DNA of 64,000 nt from Symsagittifera roscoffensis. Its lineage: Eukaryota; Xenacoelomorpha; Acoela; Convolutidae. Positions within the stretch are counted from its first letter, which is position 1, and each line of letters starts with the position of its first letter. The position numbers and the translations under genes are program-made. This document shows positions 21,284 to 33,800 of this stretch, in pieces. Location of the stretch: contig NC_087068.1 in the NCBI RefSeq assembly GCF_963678635.1, positions 38,899,649-38,963,648 of the forward strand, given 5' to 3'. Under the pieces are notes generated by a model. The model made no database searches. It had not been told where the DNA came from and was given only the letters and a program-made list of their open reading frames with translations.

Positions 21284-22413
21284 GGGGTAACTTTTGATAA
21301 CGTGTGTAAGTTTTAGCGTCGAAACGCTTAAAACAGACGTTTTCATACCAAGACGTATACTTTTCTGAGCTTGAATTGAATTCGAGCTTGCTGCTGTATC
21401 ATCTTTCGCCCAAACGAGCTATAGGACAGCGGCTACGAGGAAGTTAAGACCAGCGTCATATAGGAGCAGAGACCATTTGCTGCTTGAATTGACCTCTGGC
21501 CGAAATATCAGGCTGAATACGCCAATCTCTCAGTGTCTGACATTTATGGCTTGAAATTAGCTTGAAAGTTTCGAGTTGTTGATATTCTTTTAATCTAAGG
21601 TGCTCCAAATTAATGGGCAGGGCAGTCTTCCATCTCAAAAGATATTGTTACTTATGTACATTGTTCCCAATTACCCAATTATTCTAAGCCAGAAAGGAGG
21701 TTTAGCTTTGTGTTGCACCTAACATTTCCATGCTCCTTTTACAGATAATAGTGTCGAAACTCATCAAAGAAAAGTTAGTTCATCAATGCATATATTTGCA
21801 ACGTGTTCAAATCTGATTGACAAGTTAACCCAGACCAATTTTTCACAAGTTAAAACATTTCTAATGACCGTACGGCTACTATTTTGAAGGGACCAAAAAT
21901 TAAACAATACATGAGCACCGAAAAAATAATCAGTATCCTTCGGCCCAAAATTTTTTCAGAGGGGATCTCTTGAGTGATAAGGGAACCAATTTTTGAAAGA
22001 GAATGACAACCGCCTTCAACGCCATCCCTTGTACCACCAACTGAAGCAACTTTTTGTGATTCTGACGCAAAATTGTGTTCTTTTTGAAAATGGCGGAGCT
22101 TTTTCGTATACAAACACAGAATTTTAAGAGACAGATATTAGTTGATGTAATATAGAAATCACATAAAACCACAATTATGTTCAAAAATTGATTGACAGAA
22201 GGAACCAAATTCGAGTTTAGACAAATAAGCATCATTTAATTATGTAGCGACTGACAATTAACAGACAAATACTTGAAAGCAAAAACTTGAAGAAAGATTT
22301 ATAATCAAAAACTACAAGTTTAAACACAAAAGCTTCATTGATGCTAACAATTAATAGACTAAAATTTACTAAATACGAAAAACGTATTGGCATTGAAGAT
22401 TAAAAACTCAATC

Positions 22414-22753
22414 ATGAAACTAACAATAATTTTCGCCCCAATGTTAATTATTCAGATAATCGCGGGTGATATTAACAACACCAATGGCGTCAATGATGAA
22501 AACGCTATTTATGACCATCTGAAAACCGTTCTGCCGAAGTTTTCGCCTCCGAAAGACCTCTTGAACAACAGTGTTTTTGTATACCTGGATTTGTATCAGA
22601 TTTTGAGCGTGAACGAACAAAATGGTTATATGACTGTTAAGTTATGGGTATACTTTTACTATTATTCGAAGAGTGCCATTTGGAATGCAACTGAGAATGG
22701 AGATTTGAAAGTGCTGCTTTTTCCTCAAGACACCTTTTGGACGCCAGATGTAG
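22414..22753 (+). CDS. Cys-loop receptor subunit, exon 1 (partial gene)
   Basis: The ATG at 22414 opens a hydrophobic signal peptide (MKLTIIFAPMLIIQIIAG). It is followed by the N-terminal ligand-binding-domain strands of a pentameric ligand-gated ion channel, including VYLDLYQILSVNEQNGYMTV, the WVYFYY strand and the FWTPDV loop. A GT donor (GTTAGT) follows at 22754, leaving one base of a codon. Exon 2 supplies the other two bases as valine, giving the expected W-x-P-D-V-V pattern. The protein would be a cell-surface channel subunit; the transmitter cannot be deduced. Confidence 0.85.
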
Positions 22754-23750
22754 GTTAGTAAAACGCCTCGCTTATATCATCATTCTTGTAATCATACTTG
22801 CTATATCATTCTAGTCACACCACCTCCTTAATCCACTACAGCGTCTAATGAAGGCTTATCTTTTGTCAATTTTTATGCCTCATCTAATCAATGCTCAATG
22901 TTTATTCTAATACCATATTTAGTCGCAAAGGCATTTAGTTTTTTTAGATGCACCAAGTCAAGTTTTCTTACTTTTCTACGACACAAAGTCACTGGGTAGC
23001 AAGTAGTTTTATTAGTAAGGATCCCAAGTAGTTTTTTAGGATAAAAACTGGAACAATTCTTTTTCTTTTTTTCGCGAGCTTTCCTTTAACATCATTATAT
23101 CGGTATTTAATTTTTTTTTAAAAAAGCAGATCCATATGGTCGTCCAAAAACTGTCCAAAAGTTTATTTAAAAAATCGGAACTCTTTTATCCATTTCACTA
23201 AAAAAAAACTCTCTTAGCCATCCAAGGGCATTTAATAACAGAGCGAGAAACGATTGACTTGGTCAATCTGAAAAAATGCTTTTGTAATTTATCTTTGTTA
23301 GTTAATAAGGTTTTGAATCAATTATCGAGCGATGATTATAGACCTTAAATGGACAGAAAGATGCGCTTTGCGATTAAAAGGTTGATGTAGTGGATTTAGG
23401 TAGTGGGTGGCTACTTATCCACACACCCCTTACCAAATCCCTTCAGGAAATTCTAGATCCTCTCTTTAAAAAAATACGTCCCTGCAATTTGCGTTTTTTC
23501 TATAGTTATTGCCAAATTGCTGCCAATATTGGTGACATTGAGCAGTTTAATCGGTCAAAAACTCAATCAACTTAGGTCATTTAATTTTTTGGAAACCTTT
23601 TTTACGTGTGGAAATCAGTAATAAGATGAAATTCGACGTCAAAATAAGCAGTTTTACGTTAATTAATTTCGTTCAAATTTGTTGATCGACAGTTTATTGT
23701 CAACAATTTGGCGTTAATTTAATAAAGCTGATTGTCACAATAATTTTTAG
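22754..23750 (+). other. Intron 1 of the channel gene
   Basis: GTTAGT to TTTTTAG. AT-rich, with no coding sense supported on either strand and no recognised repeat. About 1 kb. Confidence 0.75.
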
Positions 23751-23954
23751 TGATCATGGACGCAATCGAGACTAAATACGAGCCATTCACCAGACAAGCT
23801 GTTCGAGGAGACATCGGGTCTATAGTCAGTTGGTCTTCAGCGGTTACAGTCATGATTTCCTGCCAGTTCGATGTCTCCCTCTTTCCATACGATGAACAAA
23901 ACTGTGTTGTGGGGTTTGAGTCCTGGATTTTAGATCGCGATTCTTACGTTTTGG
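23751..23954 (+). CDS. Cys-loop receptor subunit, exon 2
   Basis: Encodes the middle of the extracellular domain. The signature Cys loop is intact: CQFDVSLFPYDEQNC, two cysteines separated by exactly 13 residues, with the conserved F-P-Y/F-D core. A following strand (VVGFESWILD) matches the family. The acceptor is TTTTTAG before 23751 and the donor is GTAACG at 23955; the exon leaves one base, matching the phase of exon 3. Confidence 0.85.
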
Positions 23955-24429
23955 GTAACGTTTATGTTGTATGTTCTTTTTGGTCCGATCCAAACTCCCT
24001 TGAAAGGGCTGAGAATATACTTTGAAATATGATTGATTTTTCTCGGCCGAGCTTAGGTACCTAAACTAAAACTCGTTGTTGGTCGAGTTTGACATCAGAT
24101 TTGAGACTTGTAAGCGAATTCGGAGACCAATTAAAATTTTTAAAAAATGTCTTAATGTCGAGATAGATAAACTGATACGCATTTCGACTTTTCAGACTCA
24201 ATATTAGCAAAGACTTAGGTTTTTACAATTCAGCGATCAACTCTTTTTCAATTACAGAAAACAAGTAGATAATAAATAAAGTATAAAAGCTATTGTGTTC
24301 GGGTTTTTCGGCTATTGATATATACACTCCGAAAAAACGTTAAAAAATGGCAGTTTTTATTACCTTTTGTCCAATTTTGCTGAAAAAATTCTTGTTGGAA
24401 TATTACAGAGCGATCATTTCCTTCAATTA

Positions 24430-24920
24430 CTACCAAAGATTAAAAGACTGCTCGTATCAGAGCGAAGCCCTGAATATTCCGACTGCCTTTTAAGGTCTAC
24501 GGAGCAGTAATAACATAGAAAAGTTAAATGTAGTAAAACAAAATGAAAAAAATAATTTAATAAATGAGATTTTTTGTGAATATCATCCCCACAGACGCCA
24601 TATAAATTACAAGGTGATAGATTTTGCTCCCAGTAACAAATCAATTATGACAAATAAACTTCCCTCAACCGATTTGGAACAATTTCTTTGACGGATTAAT
24701 TCTCCACTTACGCGTTAATAGCGCGAAACATCTCGCGCGTTTGTCCTAAACTGCCCAAAATGCCAATCTTTAAAACCCCTTATTTTTACAAAAAAAAAAA
24801 TCACAGGTGATACATTTTGCTCAAATCGAAGCTCAAGGCAACAATACTTTTCTAATGATATAAAAGTTCCGTCAAATATGGCTAGTTCAAAAGTCGAATT
24901 TTGTCTGAAAAAACCACCTC
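24430..24920. repeat. Dispersed AT-rich repeat, copy A
   Basis: Shares, in order, with 26010-26490: GAAGCCCTGAAT, CCTTTTAAGG, GGAGCAGTAATAACAT, a CGCCATAT block, GCGCGAAACAT/GGCGAAACAT, ATGGCTAGTT and AAGTCGAA-TTTGTCTGAAAAAA. Copies are interrupted by small gaps. Confidence 0.75.
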
Positions 24921-26009
24921 GAGCAAAAATGTTCCGTTACTTTTGTTACGAAAGTCGGAACAATAAAAAATAACAGGATGCCACGAACCGAATAGATTGA
25001 AAACAAGTAGCTTTAGTTACCCTTACAAGATTGCTCGGACATAAGGGCAAAAGCCTGAAAGTTCAGACTGCCCATTAACCCATATCAAATAGTTTTTTTT
25101 GAGAAAAAAAATATTTAAAAAAACCATAAACTTTGAATCAAGGGTAAAAATTGTAATCATACAAATTTAATAAGACAAACTGAAGCAATTGTGTTGAGCG
25201 GCATTTTTCGTCCAGCTAAATCATTCGCGTTACGCGTTCAGGATTAAAAATGAAATCTTCAGGACGCGCATAAATTAGTCCAGAGCATGGCCAAATTGGC
25301 AATTTTCAAACTCCCAAAATTTTGCAAAAGATGATCCGGGAATATAAGAAATCTTTGATTTCATGGAGTCAATATCTTCAATGGGGTATAATAATTTTTT
25401 TGTCAAAAACTATAGTTTCGATCGCCAAAAGTGACTGAATAAGAAAAAATCACCCCAAGCATAAATATTCTGTTTTATAGAAAATGGGAATAGCAAGAAA
25501 TTAGCGCAAGTTTTATGTTTTATAACCAGCAATTTCAGAAACTAGCAAAAAAAAATTTGTTTGCTTATTTTCGAATTTTTGCAATGTGATGTGTATAGCT
25601 CGAGTTTCAAACACAATTTTTATGCCCAAAAGTGAAAAACTTAACCACCAATCCGCAGTTTGAGGTATTGTGCTTGAAATTTTTAATTTTTTTAGGGTTT
25701 CGAACTTAGTGGCTGCTCATCTTCTGCATTATCTTTGATGACTACTGTCATGATAATTTTTGAAGTTAAAAGTTTTGACTAAAATAGCAGCAAAAACATG
25801 CTTTGATAAGTTTCGGCTTTGCCTCGACCTTGCTTTGACAAGCTGTACAGCAATTTTTTCTCAACTCTAGCTTCAACCTGAATCGTTTCATTTAATTTCA
25901 GTTTGAACGAAGCTTTCAGTATGAGCAAATTAACCTAGACCCAAAAAAGTTGCGCCATTAAAAGAAAATATGTCGAAAGCGATTAAAATTTGATGAGATT
26001 TGAAACCCA

Positions 26010-26490
26010 AGACTGCTTGTATCAGGTTGAAGCCCTGAATGTACCAACTACCTTTTAAGGCCTGTGGAGCAGTAATAACATGAAAAAAGTAAGTGTAATA
26101 AAAATCAAAAGAATATATTTTTAATTTGAGGTTTTTTGTGGGAAATCATCACCCTCAAACGCCATATGAAGTACACAGTGACAAATTTTGCTCCTTTAAA
26201 CAAATCAGTTATAGTACATAAGCTTCCTTCAACAAATTAGGAACGATTTATATGACGGATTAAATCTGCGCCTACACGTTGATAAGGCGAAACATATCGC
26301 GCGTTAATTGTCCCAAATTGGCCAAAATGGCAATCTTTAAACCCCCATAACTTTACAAAATCAAGATCACAGAAGAAATAAGTTTTTAAATTTGAACTCA
26401 AAACAACAATATCTTTTGAAAGATAGAAAAAATTCCGTCAAAAATGGCTAGTTATAAAGTCGAAATTTGTCTGAAAAAAACCACCCCTAG
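26010..26490. repeat. Dispersed AT-rich repeat, copy B
   Basis: Same orientation as copy A and about 1.6 kb downstream. Weaker relatives sit at about 25000-25480, 13480-13600 and 61750-62340, so this is a genome family rather than a local duplication. Confidence 0.75.
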
Positions 26491-29132
26491 CACAAATATT
26501 TTGTTTCTTTCGTAGCAAGAGAAGCAAAAAAGCTACCTAGTTTCCAAAGAGATGCAAAGGAAAAATTTTGAAACTGATTACATTTTATAGCCCAGAATTT
26601 TCATTACAAGCAAATATGAACAGCAGCTATGTAGCCATAATTTAATGCCATTAATTTTTTTTTCTCAAATTGTCTATTCAAATCGATTTAAGTTGATATC
26701 TTTTTAACTATCAGTTTTTTACCGGACCGCAGCTTCATGGGTAAAAATTGGTTGATGTGGATTTTCGTTGACATAAGTGTTGTCCAGCAAATCAGTTATT
26801 GGGGCAAACTTAGACCGCTGAATTTCAACACACCACACCAAAATTTTTGTGGGGAAAAATCCCTTAGATTCATTATAATTGAGTCTAAACCATTTTGTTT
26901 TCAAAATATTCAATTACTTTTGCTCTTAAAATCGACGAAAATTGACTAGCATTTATAGATGTGTAATTTTTACTCAAGTTATTGCAACTCGCTGCAAAGT
27001 CGAACTTAGAAAAATTACGTTATTTCGCATGATCGCAATCATTCCAACTCCATCCCATCCCCTCCTTTACGTCCCACTGACACCAGAAAACTCTCCAAAC
27101 CCCCTAAGCATTTAGCACAACTCCCTCCCCGTTCACTATGGAGAATGCATAAGCGTGGGCAAGTGAATAAGTAACTTTGGGCTTGGGGGCAAATGTGGGG
27201 GTTAAGGGCAAATTGTAATCGACTGTTTTCGAAAAACATACGAAAAACCAATTTATTCAAATAAAACCCATAAAACCCCAACTGGATTTTTTTTACAGAG
27301 ACCTGAAGTTAATTAATTTACTTACATCCATCTTTGCGATGCTAGTTTTGTTTTAAAAAAATACAGGCACAAAATCTCAATAACTTAGTGATTAATCATG
27401 AACTATAGAACAAACCTTGAATATTTTGAAGAAGTGTTTGGTGTTGTATATCACTGTGTAACGTATGACCCTGAGATCTACATCTCATTACGAGGTCAGA
27501 CTGTGCTCTGGATAGGCGCACAGTTTTGTGTCTGTATGTTCCTGGATTCCAGAGACAAGTCTTTAAACGTGTTAAAATTTTGTCGGAGTGATCAAAGGAA
27601 AGTAAAAAACAAAAGAAGAAAAAAGGGAGCGTCCTTGTTGCGGAATCCACTTACAACGCACAAAATGCACAGTTGGCCTCGTAATGCTGAAACAGATTAG
27701 AGAAAAGGTTCATTCCGATACAGTGCTGATGTAAATTAACAGGACTGAACAAACAACATTTCAAATTTTAGTTGTGTATTTCTTGAACTGGGTTAAGATA
27801 AGTTAAAAATGAAAAAGAACAAAAAATGTTTGCAATTTCATAAAAACTATTATAGTGCAGTCATTTTGCGAAATTTGAAATCAAAGTTTTAACCTAAATG
27901 GGCCATAAAGCTTTTTCGTCAATCAAGAATTAGGCTATCACTGAAAAAATATATAAAAAAAACTTATTACACCGTTCAAAAAATCTACTAAGATGAAATA
28001 TCCAAAAACCTGTATAAAGTAATAATTTTCTGCGCTTGATACCCAAAAAAGATCATTTTTTTAATATAAAACTCACAATCATTGCTTAAAAACAAATTTG
28101 AAGCGTTTTAGTCAAGTTTTTGGACACTTTACCCTCCTAAAACGTTGTTGAACTGAGTTTACTCTTAAGCAATTTTTGATTTGTTCACTTTTTTCTAACT
28201 TTAAACCAATTTGAGACAAATATTGTTGAAATTTTGTGTTTGTTTTGTCTGGTTAATTTAAATCAGCCAAAAATTCGTACCAACAAAATTAATAAAAAAG
28301 TGCAATCATTCCAATTCGACTGACTTTTGCAGGGTGTTTCATTTTTTTAGGCAGCTTTGAGGCATATATTTGGTTCATAACTTAGAAGGTTTTCCCAAAA
28401 TAGATCAATTGCTCTTTGTAAACAGTTTTGTCAGTTTGAACTTTCTCCTACTAATTATATAACTTTTAACAAATTCATTGGGCAACGTCCTAAAATTTTG
28501 AAATAAGTCTGACCTTGAGAGCTTGAAAAGGCGTTGAAATAGCAATAGAATTGTCAAAACTGTATTATGGTGTCCAAAAATCAAAGCAAAAGGAATGCTT
28601 TTTTTGGAGACGATCATTTTTGCCTAATTTCAAGGCAACAAATGACAAAAAACTTATTCAGCAACGATCTACCAGGCACTTTTTCCGAGAAAAACGAATA
28701 ACACGCCGGCAAAAGTTCCGAAACTTCAAAAGAGCAGTTTTGATTTAGTTTAAGCTTGAAGATCAGAATCATTTCAAAAAATTATAAATTTGTCCCATAA
28801 ATTGCTAAAACTATACAGTGAGCCATGCAATATTTTAGAAAAAAAAAACGAAAAGGGGAAACCTGGAACTTCAAAAATTAGTTTCGAAATATTTTTTGCA
28901 TGAAGGTCAGATTTTTTTTTCAAAATTTTAAAACGTACGATACGTTTTTAAAACCAAGTAGTCTGCAGATGTTTTACGCGTGAGCGAGAACTTCAACATT
29001 CTACATTTTTCTTCACTCTACTTTACTTTTCTTACGAATAAAATACTTAACAAACACTAAAGACACTGTTTTCTTGCTCTTTCACCATGCTATCAGTTGT
29101 AAACAACAATTTTATGGTCAACAATATTATAA

Positions 29133-29178
29133 CAATTTACAACATAATTGTTATAAACAACAATTATGTTGTAAATTG
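29133..29178. repeat. Perfect 20-bp inverted repeat, 6-nt loop
   Basis: Arms CAATTTACAACATAATTGTT (29133-29152) and its exact complement (29159-29178) flank ATAAAC. It could extrude a cruciform or be folded in the intron RNA. It lies about 150 bases left of a MITE and may be a separate small inverted-repeat element. Confidence 0.95.
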
Positions 29179-29324
29179 AATTTAGATCTTTTTAAAAGTG
29201 CTGTGATTTTTGTTGTTTGTCATTGTTAATTAACTTGACTGTTTTTGTTAAGTTATCATGACAATTTGACTACGTGAACGAAAGATAAAAATTGCAGCCG
29301 GGCGACAAACGGTAGAGGAGACTT

Positions 29325-29652
29325 CCCTAGTTGACAAAGATTATCAATCTTCTAAGATCTTGTAAGATTCTTGCAGAAGTGACCTATTTTGTAAGATCTT
29401 GTATGTGGCGGGCTATCTTGTAAGATCTTGCAAGATTCTTACAAAATCTTACAAGGTACACTATCAGTTTTCCGACCGAGCTATCTTGTAAGTTCTTGTA
29501 AGAATCTTGCAAGAATCTTGCATTAATGATTGATTATTTATGGGCTATCCTGTAAGATCTTGCAAGAATCTTTCAAGAGTCCGTCAATAGAATGCAGTTT
29601 TCTGCCAGATCTTGCAGGATCTTTCAAGATTGGCCGTTTTCGTCAACTAGGG
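29325..29652. mobile_element. MITE with 11-bp terminal inverted repeats and internal palindromic words
   Basis: Ends are CCCTAGTTGAC and GTCAACTAGGG, perfect inverted repeats. The 328-bp body is built of repeated, partly palindromic words such as CTTGTAAGATCTTGCAAGAT and AAGAATCTTGCAAGAATC in both orientations. It has no coding capacity, so it would be moved by a transposase supplied elsewhere. A clear target duplication was not identified. Confidence 0.75.
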
Positions 29653-29833
29653 TTAATCCTTCATTTTGTGAAATTTTGAATTATTTGCCCACCATGGGTT
29701 CTTGTAACAATTTTCAGTTCTTATTGAGGAGTAGTTGCCCGGCTAATCATTTTCACACTTTGCACCTGGTAATAAATTCCACTTTGCAATAGTAATTGGC
29801 GAAATAGTTGAAGAGATCTCTTTTTGTTTATAG

Positions 29834-30238
29834 AAGTCGATCCTGACCTTGCAGCAACCAGTGAAGTCCCCCTCAGTCATTATCGCGAACACGAAGAGTG
29901 GGAGCTCATACGACCCGTCGAATTCTTCAAAGAAGACGAAGAAGACCACGAAGAAATATTGACCATAATCAAAATCAAACGTCGTCACGTTTTCTACTCC
30001 CTCGTATTTATGCTACCCCTCGCGATTCTGTATGCATTCTCGGGTTTTGTATTTCTGGTTCCAGTGGACTCGGGTGAGAAAATATCGTTCGCTCTGACGT
30101 TACTGCTGGCTCAAACTGTAGCTTGCGGAACTGTTGCCGACTTTCTACCTGCTAGCTCACTCCATGTTCCGAAGATTGCGTATTTTCTGGTTATAACTGT
30201 GTTCCAAATTGCCGCAAACTCGCTGCTTACTGTTCTAG
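29834..30238 (+). CDS. Cys-loop receptor subunit, exon 3 (TM1-TM3)
   Basis: Begins in the last extracellular strands (HEEWELI) and runs into the membrane domain: IKRRHVFYSLVFMLPLAILYAF (TM1), the GEK triplet before TM2, FALTLLLAQTVACGTVADFLP (TM2), and a TM3 ending at TVLG. A Glu at the inner mouth (GEK) is the pattern of cation-selective members, which is inference from the family. The donor is GTAACC at 30239. The intracellular loop and TM4 exons are not in the window; a MITE and a Polinton follow instead, so the gene is either interrupted or its last exons lie beyond. Confidence 0.85.
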
Positions 30239-30857
30239 GTAACCAATTTATTTATTTACTAATTTTAAACTAGCCTGAAAAAATTTTACTAGCCTTTTGA
30301 AAATTTTTTACACATGCACTTTTTTCGGACAAATCTGAAGCGCAAACGAAGGTGTTTTAAAAAACAATTAGTTGTGAGTAGTATAGTAAAAGTGGCTAGG
30401 AAAATGACGACTTTTAACCCCCCCCCCCCCCCCCCCAAAAATTCAGTGTGCCGTTGTACTTACCACTTTTAACCCCCAAAGGGGTTAAAGCCTCTACTTT
30501 TTCAGGCACGCATAATTTAAGGGGGGTTAAAATTGGTAATTTTCCAGCCACTTTATGGAAATGGGATGGAATTAAGTTTTGGTTGGTGCATGTTTTCCCT
30601 TTGACTTTGACAGTTCAAACTTTACTGCGCGCGTTATATTGTGGATTATTTTGTAATCTTTATCGCCACGTGTGGAATTAAATAAAATGCTGTGATATTG
30701 GTAAGTTTATATTGTTGTTTTGAATACCCCCCTCCCCCTCACGATTAGAGTTGTTGATTATTTCACTTTTCGGTCAAAAGAACAATTTTGAAAAGCTTTA
30801 TTTCCTGAATGAAAAGTACTATAAAGCGAATCATTTACATTTATAATCAGAAGTTAT
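30239..30857. other. Start of channel-gene intron 3 with MITE and poly-C run
   Basis: Contains the MITE at 30388-30554 and otherwise AT-rich sequence. It ends at the stop codon of the minus-strand Polinton polymerase; no terminal inverted repeat of the Polinton could be delimited here. Confidence 0.6.
30388..30554. mobile_element. Short MITE with about 35-bp inverted ends
   Basis: Left end AAAGTGGCTAGGAAAAT...TTTTAACCCCCC and right end (complement) AAAGTGGCTGGAAAATTACC...TTTTAACCCCCC match with a few changes. An inner palindrome TTTTAACCCCCAAAGGGGTT lies near 30469. The 20-base poly-C run at 30417-30436 appears to be an expansion of the C run in the left arm. Confidence 0.75.
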
Positions 30858-33800
30858 TTAGTCAGAATCGTCTAATATAAAAGCACGTCGATTTAAGCAC
30901 CGCCGTTTAGGTGGTCTAATTTCTTCCCGCTCGTTTTCTTCTCGAGCTTCAATGTCCAAATAGGGGCAGTTGTACGCTGCTGGTTCTGACTCATTTTGCC
31001 CACTTAGCTGGTCGAAATCTACCAAATCCTGTTCTAGCTCTTGATCAGTGTATGTGGGTTGGTTGAACCCCATATCTGGTAGAGTAAAAATATCCACATA
31101 ATACCCGCCCTGCGCTTCTATAGCTTCAGCCAAATCCTCCCCACTTCCGTTATCGGTGGGAGTGGGGACCACGGCGTCGTCTACGTCGTATTCGCCCCAG
31201 TCCATGGTGCGCTTAATTTCTCTTATGAACATATCCTCACGTAAACGTTTATGTCCGAAAGGACTAGTAGTTACTCTGTCTGCATGTATATAGCGCTTAT
31301 TGTCAAATGCGCTCAGGGAAATTTTATTCGTTATTATGGTTTGTAAATTGTGATTGCAAGAATTTATCCTCACATTTTCTGACCGGACCAGCGAACAGTA
31401 AGTCAATGTTTGTTTAAACTTATTATGGGTTAGCTCCATTTTCGAATATTTAGAAATACCTTTCGCGCTTTTTTTGTCCATGTCTGAAACAAAAATACAA
31501 TCAATTTACTTCAAATTTTTACAGTTTTTTCTCTTTTCCACATAAATACCTCCATTCCCCCCCCCCCCAACCCTCACTACATAATCTTATGATTTGTTTT
31601 TGTTGCCCTTTTCTAAAATGGTAATTGCAAAATGGTAAAAGAAAAGAAAAAGAAACTTACTCGAAGAAATAATGCTGTACAGTTTGGGTTTTAGTCCGAC
31701 GTACTCCTGTATGATCTCCCCAGCAAACTCGTCCTTGAATTTCAGGGTAACGCGCAAATTCTGGTTGGTGTAGAGGGGGTGGGTGGCTGGTAGATTTGAA
31801 AAGTCAAAATGATTTCGCAGTTCATGGTTTTTCTCAATTTCATTGTAGAGATCTTTGCTGCGGATTTCATACAGGAACGAATCAGTGTCCGAATATAAAA
31901 GAGTTGCGTCAAAATTTTTCTTGATTATGTTGTAATGGAACTGGAACATGTAAAATTTTGCCAAATCTAGTATCGTTGCACCAACAATTGTGGGCTTATC
32001 CCATTTAATGTTCACAGGTTTTGAGGTTACAGATACCAAGTGTTGGTCAATAATTTTTATACTGCTAAATCTTTTTTTCCTTGATAAATTTTGCAGTTCT
32101 TCAGCATTGCGAACAATATCTACAATAAGTCGATTCCTTTTTGATTCGCAGAATTTTCCAAACGCACTATTTATTATTTGCTTGAAGAAATCTTGTTCAA
32201 ACTTGGTAGTAGCTTTTTTTCGGAGCTCAGTGTTCAACTGAACATATGGTGCAATAAATTTTTCTTGTCTAAACTGCAGTACTCGATTAACTTTTTCAAT
32301 TTTCAAACCAAGTTAGGTATTGTACAGTATAGTTTTTCTTTGGCGTAGTGCCCACTTTATCCGAAATGTTCATTTTTTTCAACATGTCCAATTGAAGCTC
32401 ACTGAGCCACATTTTGGACACAACTTCTTTTGTTGGGGCGAGTGGGTAATCCGAATGTGCATCATGCAAATGATCGGGGTATAAAAGATCGACGTCCAAA
32501 ATGTATTCAATTTCGGATTCTCTGCTCGTGTTGAGAATTTCGGCTATAGTAACTTGGTCATTAAACTCGAATGAGTTAAGTGGAAGAGGAAATTTTTCCA
32601 TAATCCCGCCATATAAATTGTTCGCGTCTATCATGAAGAGGAAAGTGTTAGGCTGTTTAGGGTCGTAATTTTTCACAAATTTATTGTTGGCGGAAACAAG
32701 TCTTTTTTCAAACACACTTGCAATGCCCCCCCTGATCAGGTTTTCTGCCATATCCAAGTGCTCCCTATTAGTGAGCAAATGGAGGTCAGCCTTGCATGTT
32801 CGCAAAAATGCATCCCCTGAGAGATTGCTAACCGTGAAATATTGAGCACAGTCTAGCTTATATGTTTCATAACACACTCGTCTAAACTCTTCAAAAATGC
32901 ATGCAAGAATCAAGGTATCAGTTGTTAGATACAAATCGCTGTATTCGCCCAAAGTCTGACAACCGAAACGAGTGTACACTAACCATGCATGTTGGTATTC
33001 TTTTTCACTGACACTAACAACACCTCCTTGCAGCGTGTTGGTCCACTTGTCGCGTGCAGGTAGTCCATCTTCTGTGTATCTTGCATGGCTGTCAACATAC
33101 GAGTAGGGGAAGTAACCTTTTTGTCGAATCAATGCTTTATCTTCTTCCGGTCGGGTAGCAAAGTGGTTATTGAGATATATGAACTTTTCCACGGGTAGAT
33201 TTCGAGCTAGCTCATCGAGTGAGCTGTTCATAAATTTACAACTGTCCACAAAACGGATTTCTTCGTAGACATGTTGGACATTTCCTTTTTCGTTAGTGTA
33301 CGATCTAATCCACACTTTCATTGTAAGTGAAATAAATTTTTCGTCATTGAGAGGAATGACCGAAAAGGTGTTTCTGGTATTGGTATCTTGCAGACTCTTC
33401 AGTACATGGTGCAAATCATAGTTCTGGAGATTGTGGGCAAAGACAGGGGTGAATTGTATGGTACGTCTCAGGAAGTTGCATTTGTTGTGAGCCCATCCGA
33501 GGAATGATTCATCGAAATGATTATGGTCCAAAACTTTCGCGTTAGTTTCGGAGAATTCCTCTTCGCAAATCCAGCATTTGTCACTGTCTTCAAGAATAGT
33601 GGTGCTTCCGAGGTAGTTCGGGTATCGTCGTTTTTTATTATGAAAGTCACGCGCCAATACTTCCAGCATTCGAACGAATTTAGTCATGGCGTCCACTCCT
33701 CGATGAAGTGAAAAAAACGCCGGTTTCGGGTTTCCAGCTTCCACAACGACAAGGCAAAAACTGCTGGGCTTATGTTTTTCAATCACGGTTGTGCTCGAGC

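Larger units (their letters stand above)
19251..22413. other. Gene-free stretch: A-rich decayed sequence and a direct repeat
   Basis: 19260-20540 is markedly A-rich on the plus strand with many stops. It resembles the base bias of the LTR element at 41.7-60.6 kb but has no readable motif. 20594-20812 and 21121-21283 are diverged direct copies (both with ATGAGTCTCTTCGAAAAA and GTTGTTCTCCATTTCAGAGT). The remainder up to 22413 shows nothing recognisable apart from the upstream region of the channel gene. Confidence 0.55.
23955..29833 (+). other. Intron 2 of the channel gene, 5.9 kb, repeat-rich
   Basis: Contains two diverged direct copies of a repeat (about 24430-24920 and 26010-26490), weaker relatives between them, a perfect 20-bp palindrome at 29133-29178, and a MITE at 29325-29652. 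An open frame of 100 codons at 27398-27700 shows no family features. This intron is far longer than intron 1, mainly through insertions. Confidence 0.7.

Noticed and set aside
27398-27700. 100-codon open frame inside channel-gene intron 2
   Set aside because: No family features and no splice sites linking it to the channel exons; most likely a chance frame.
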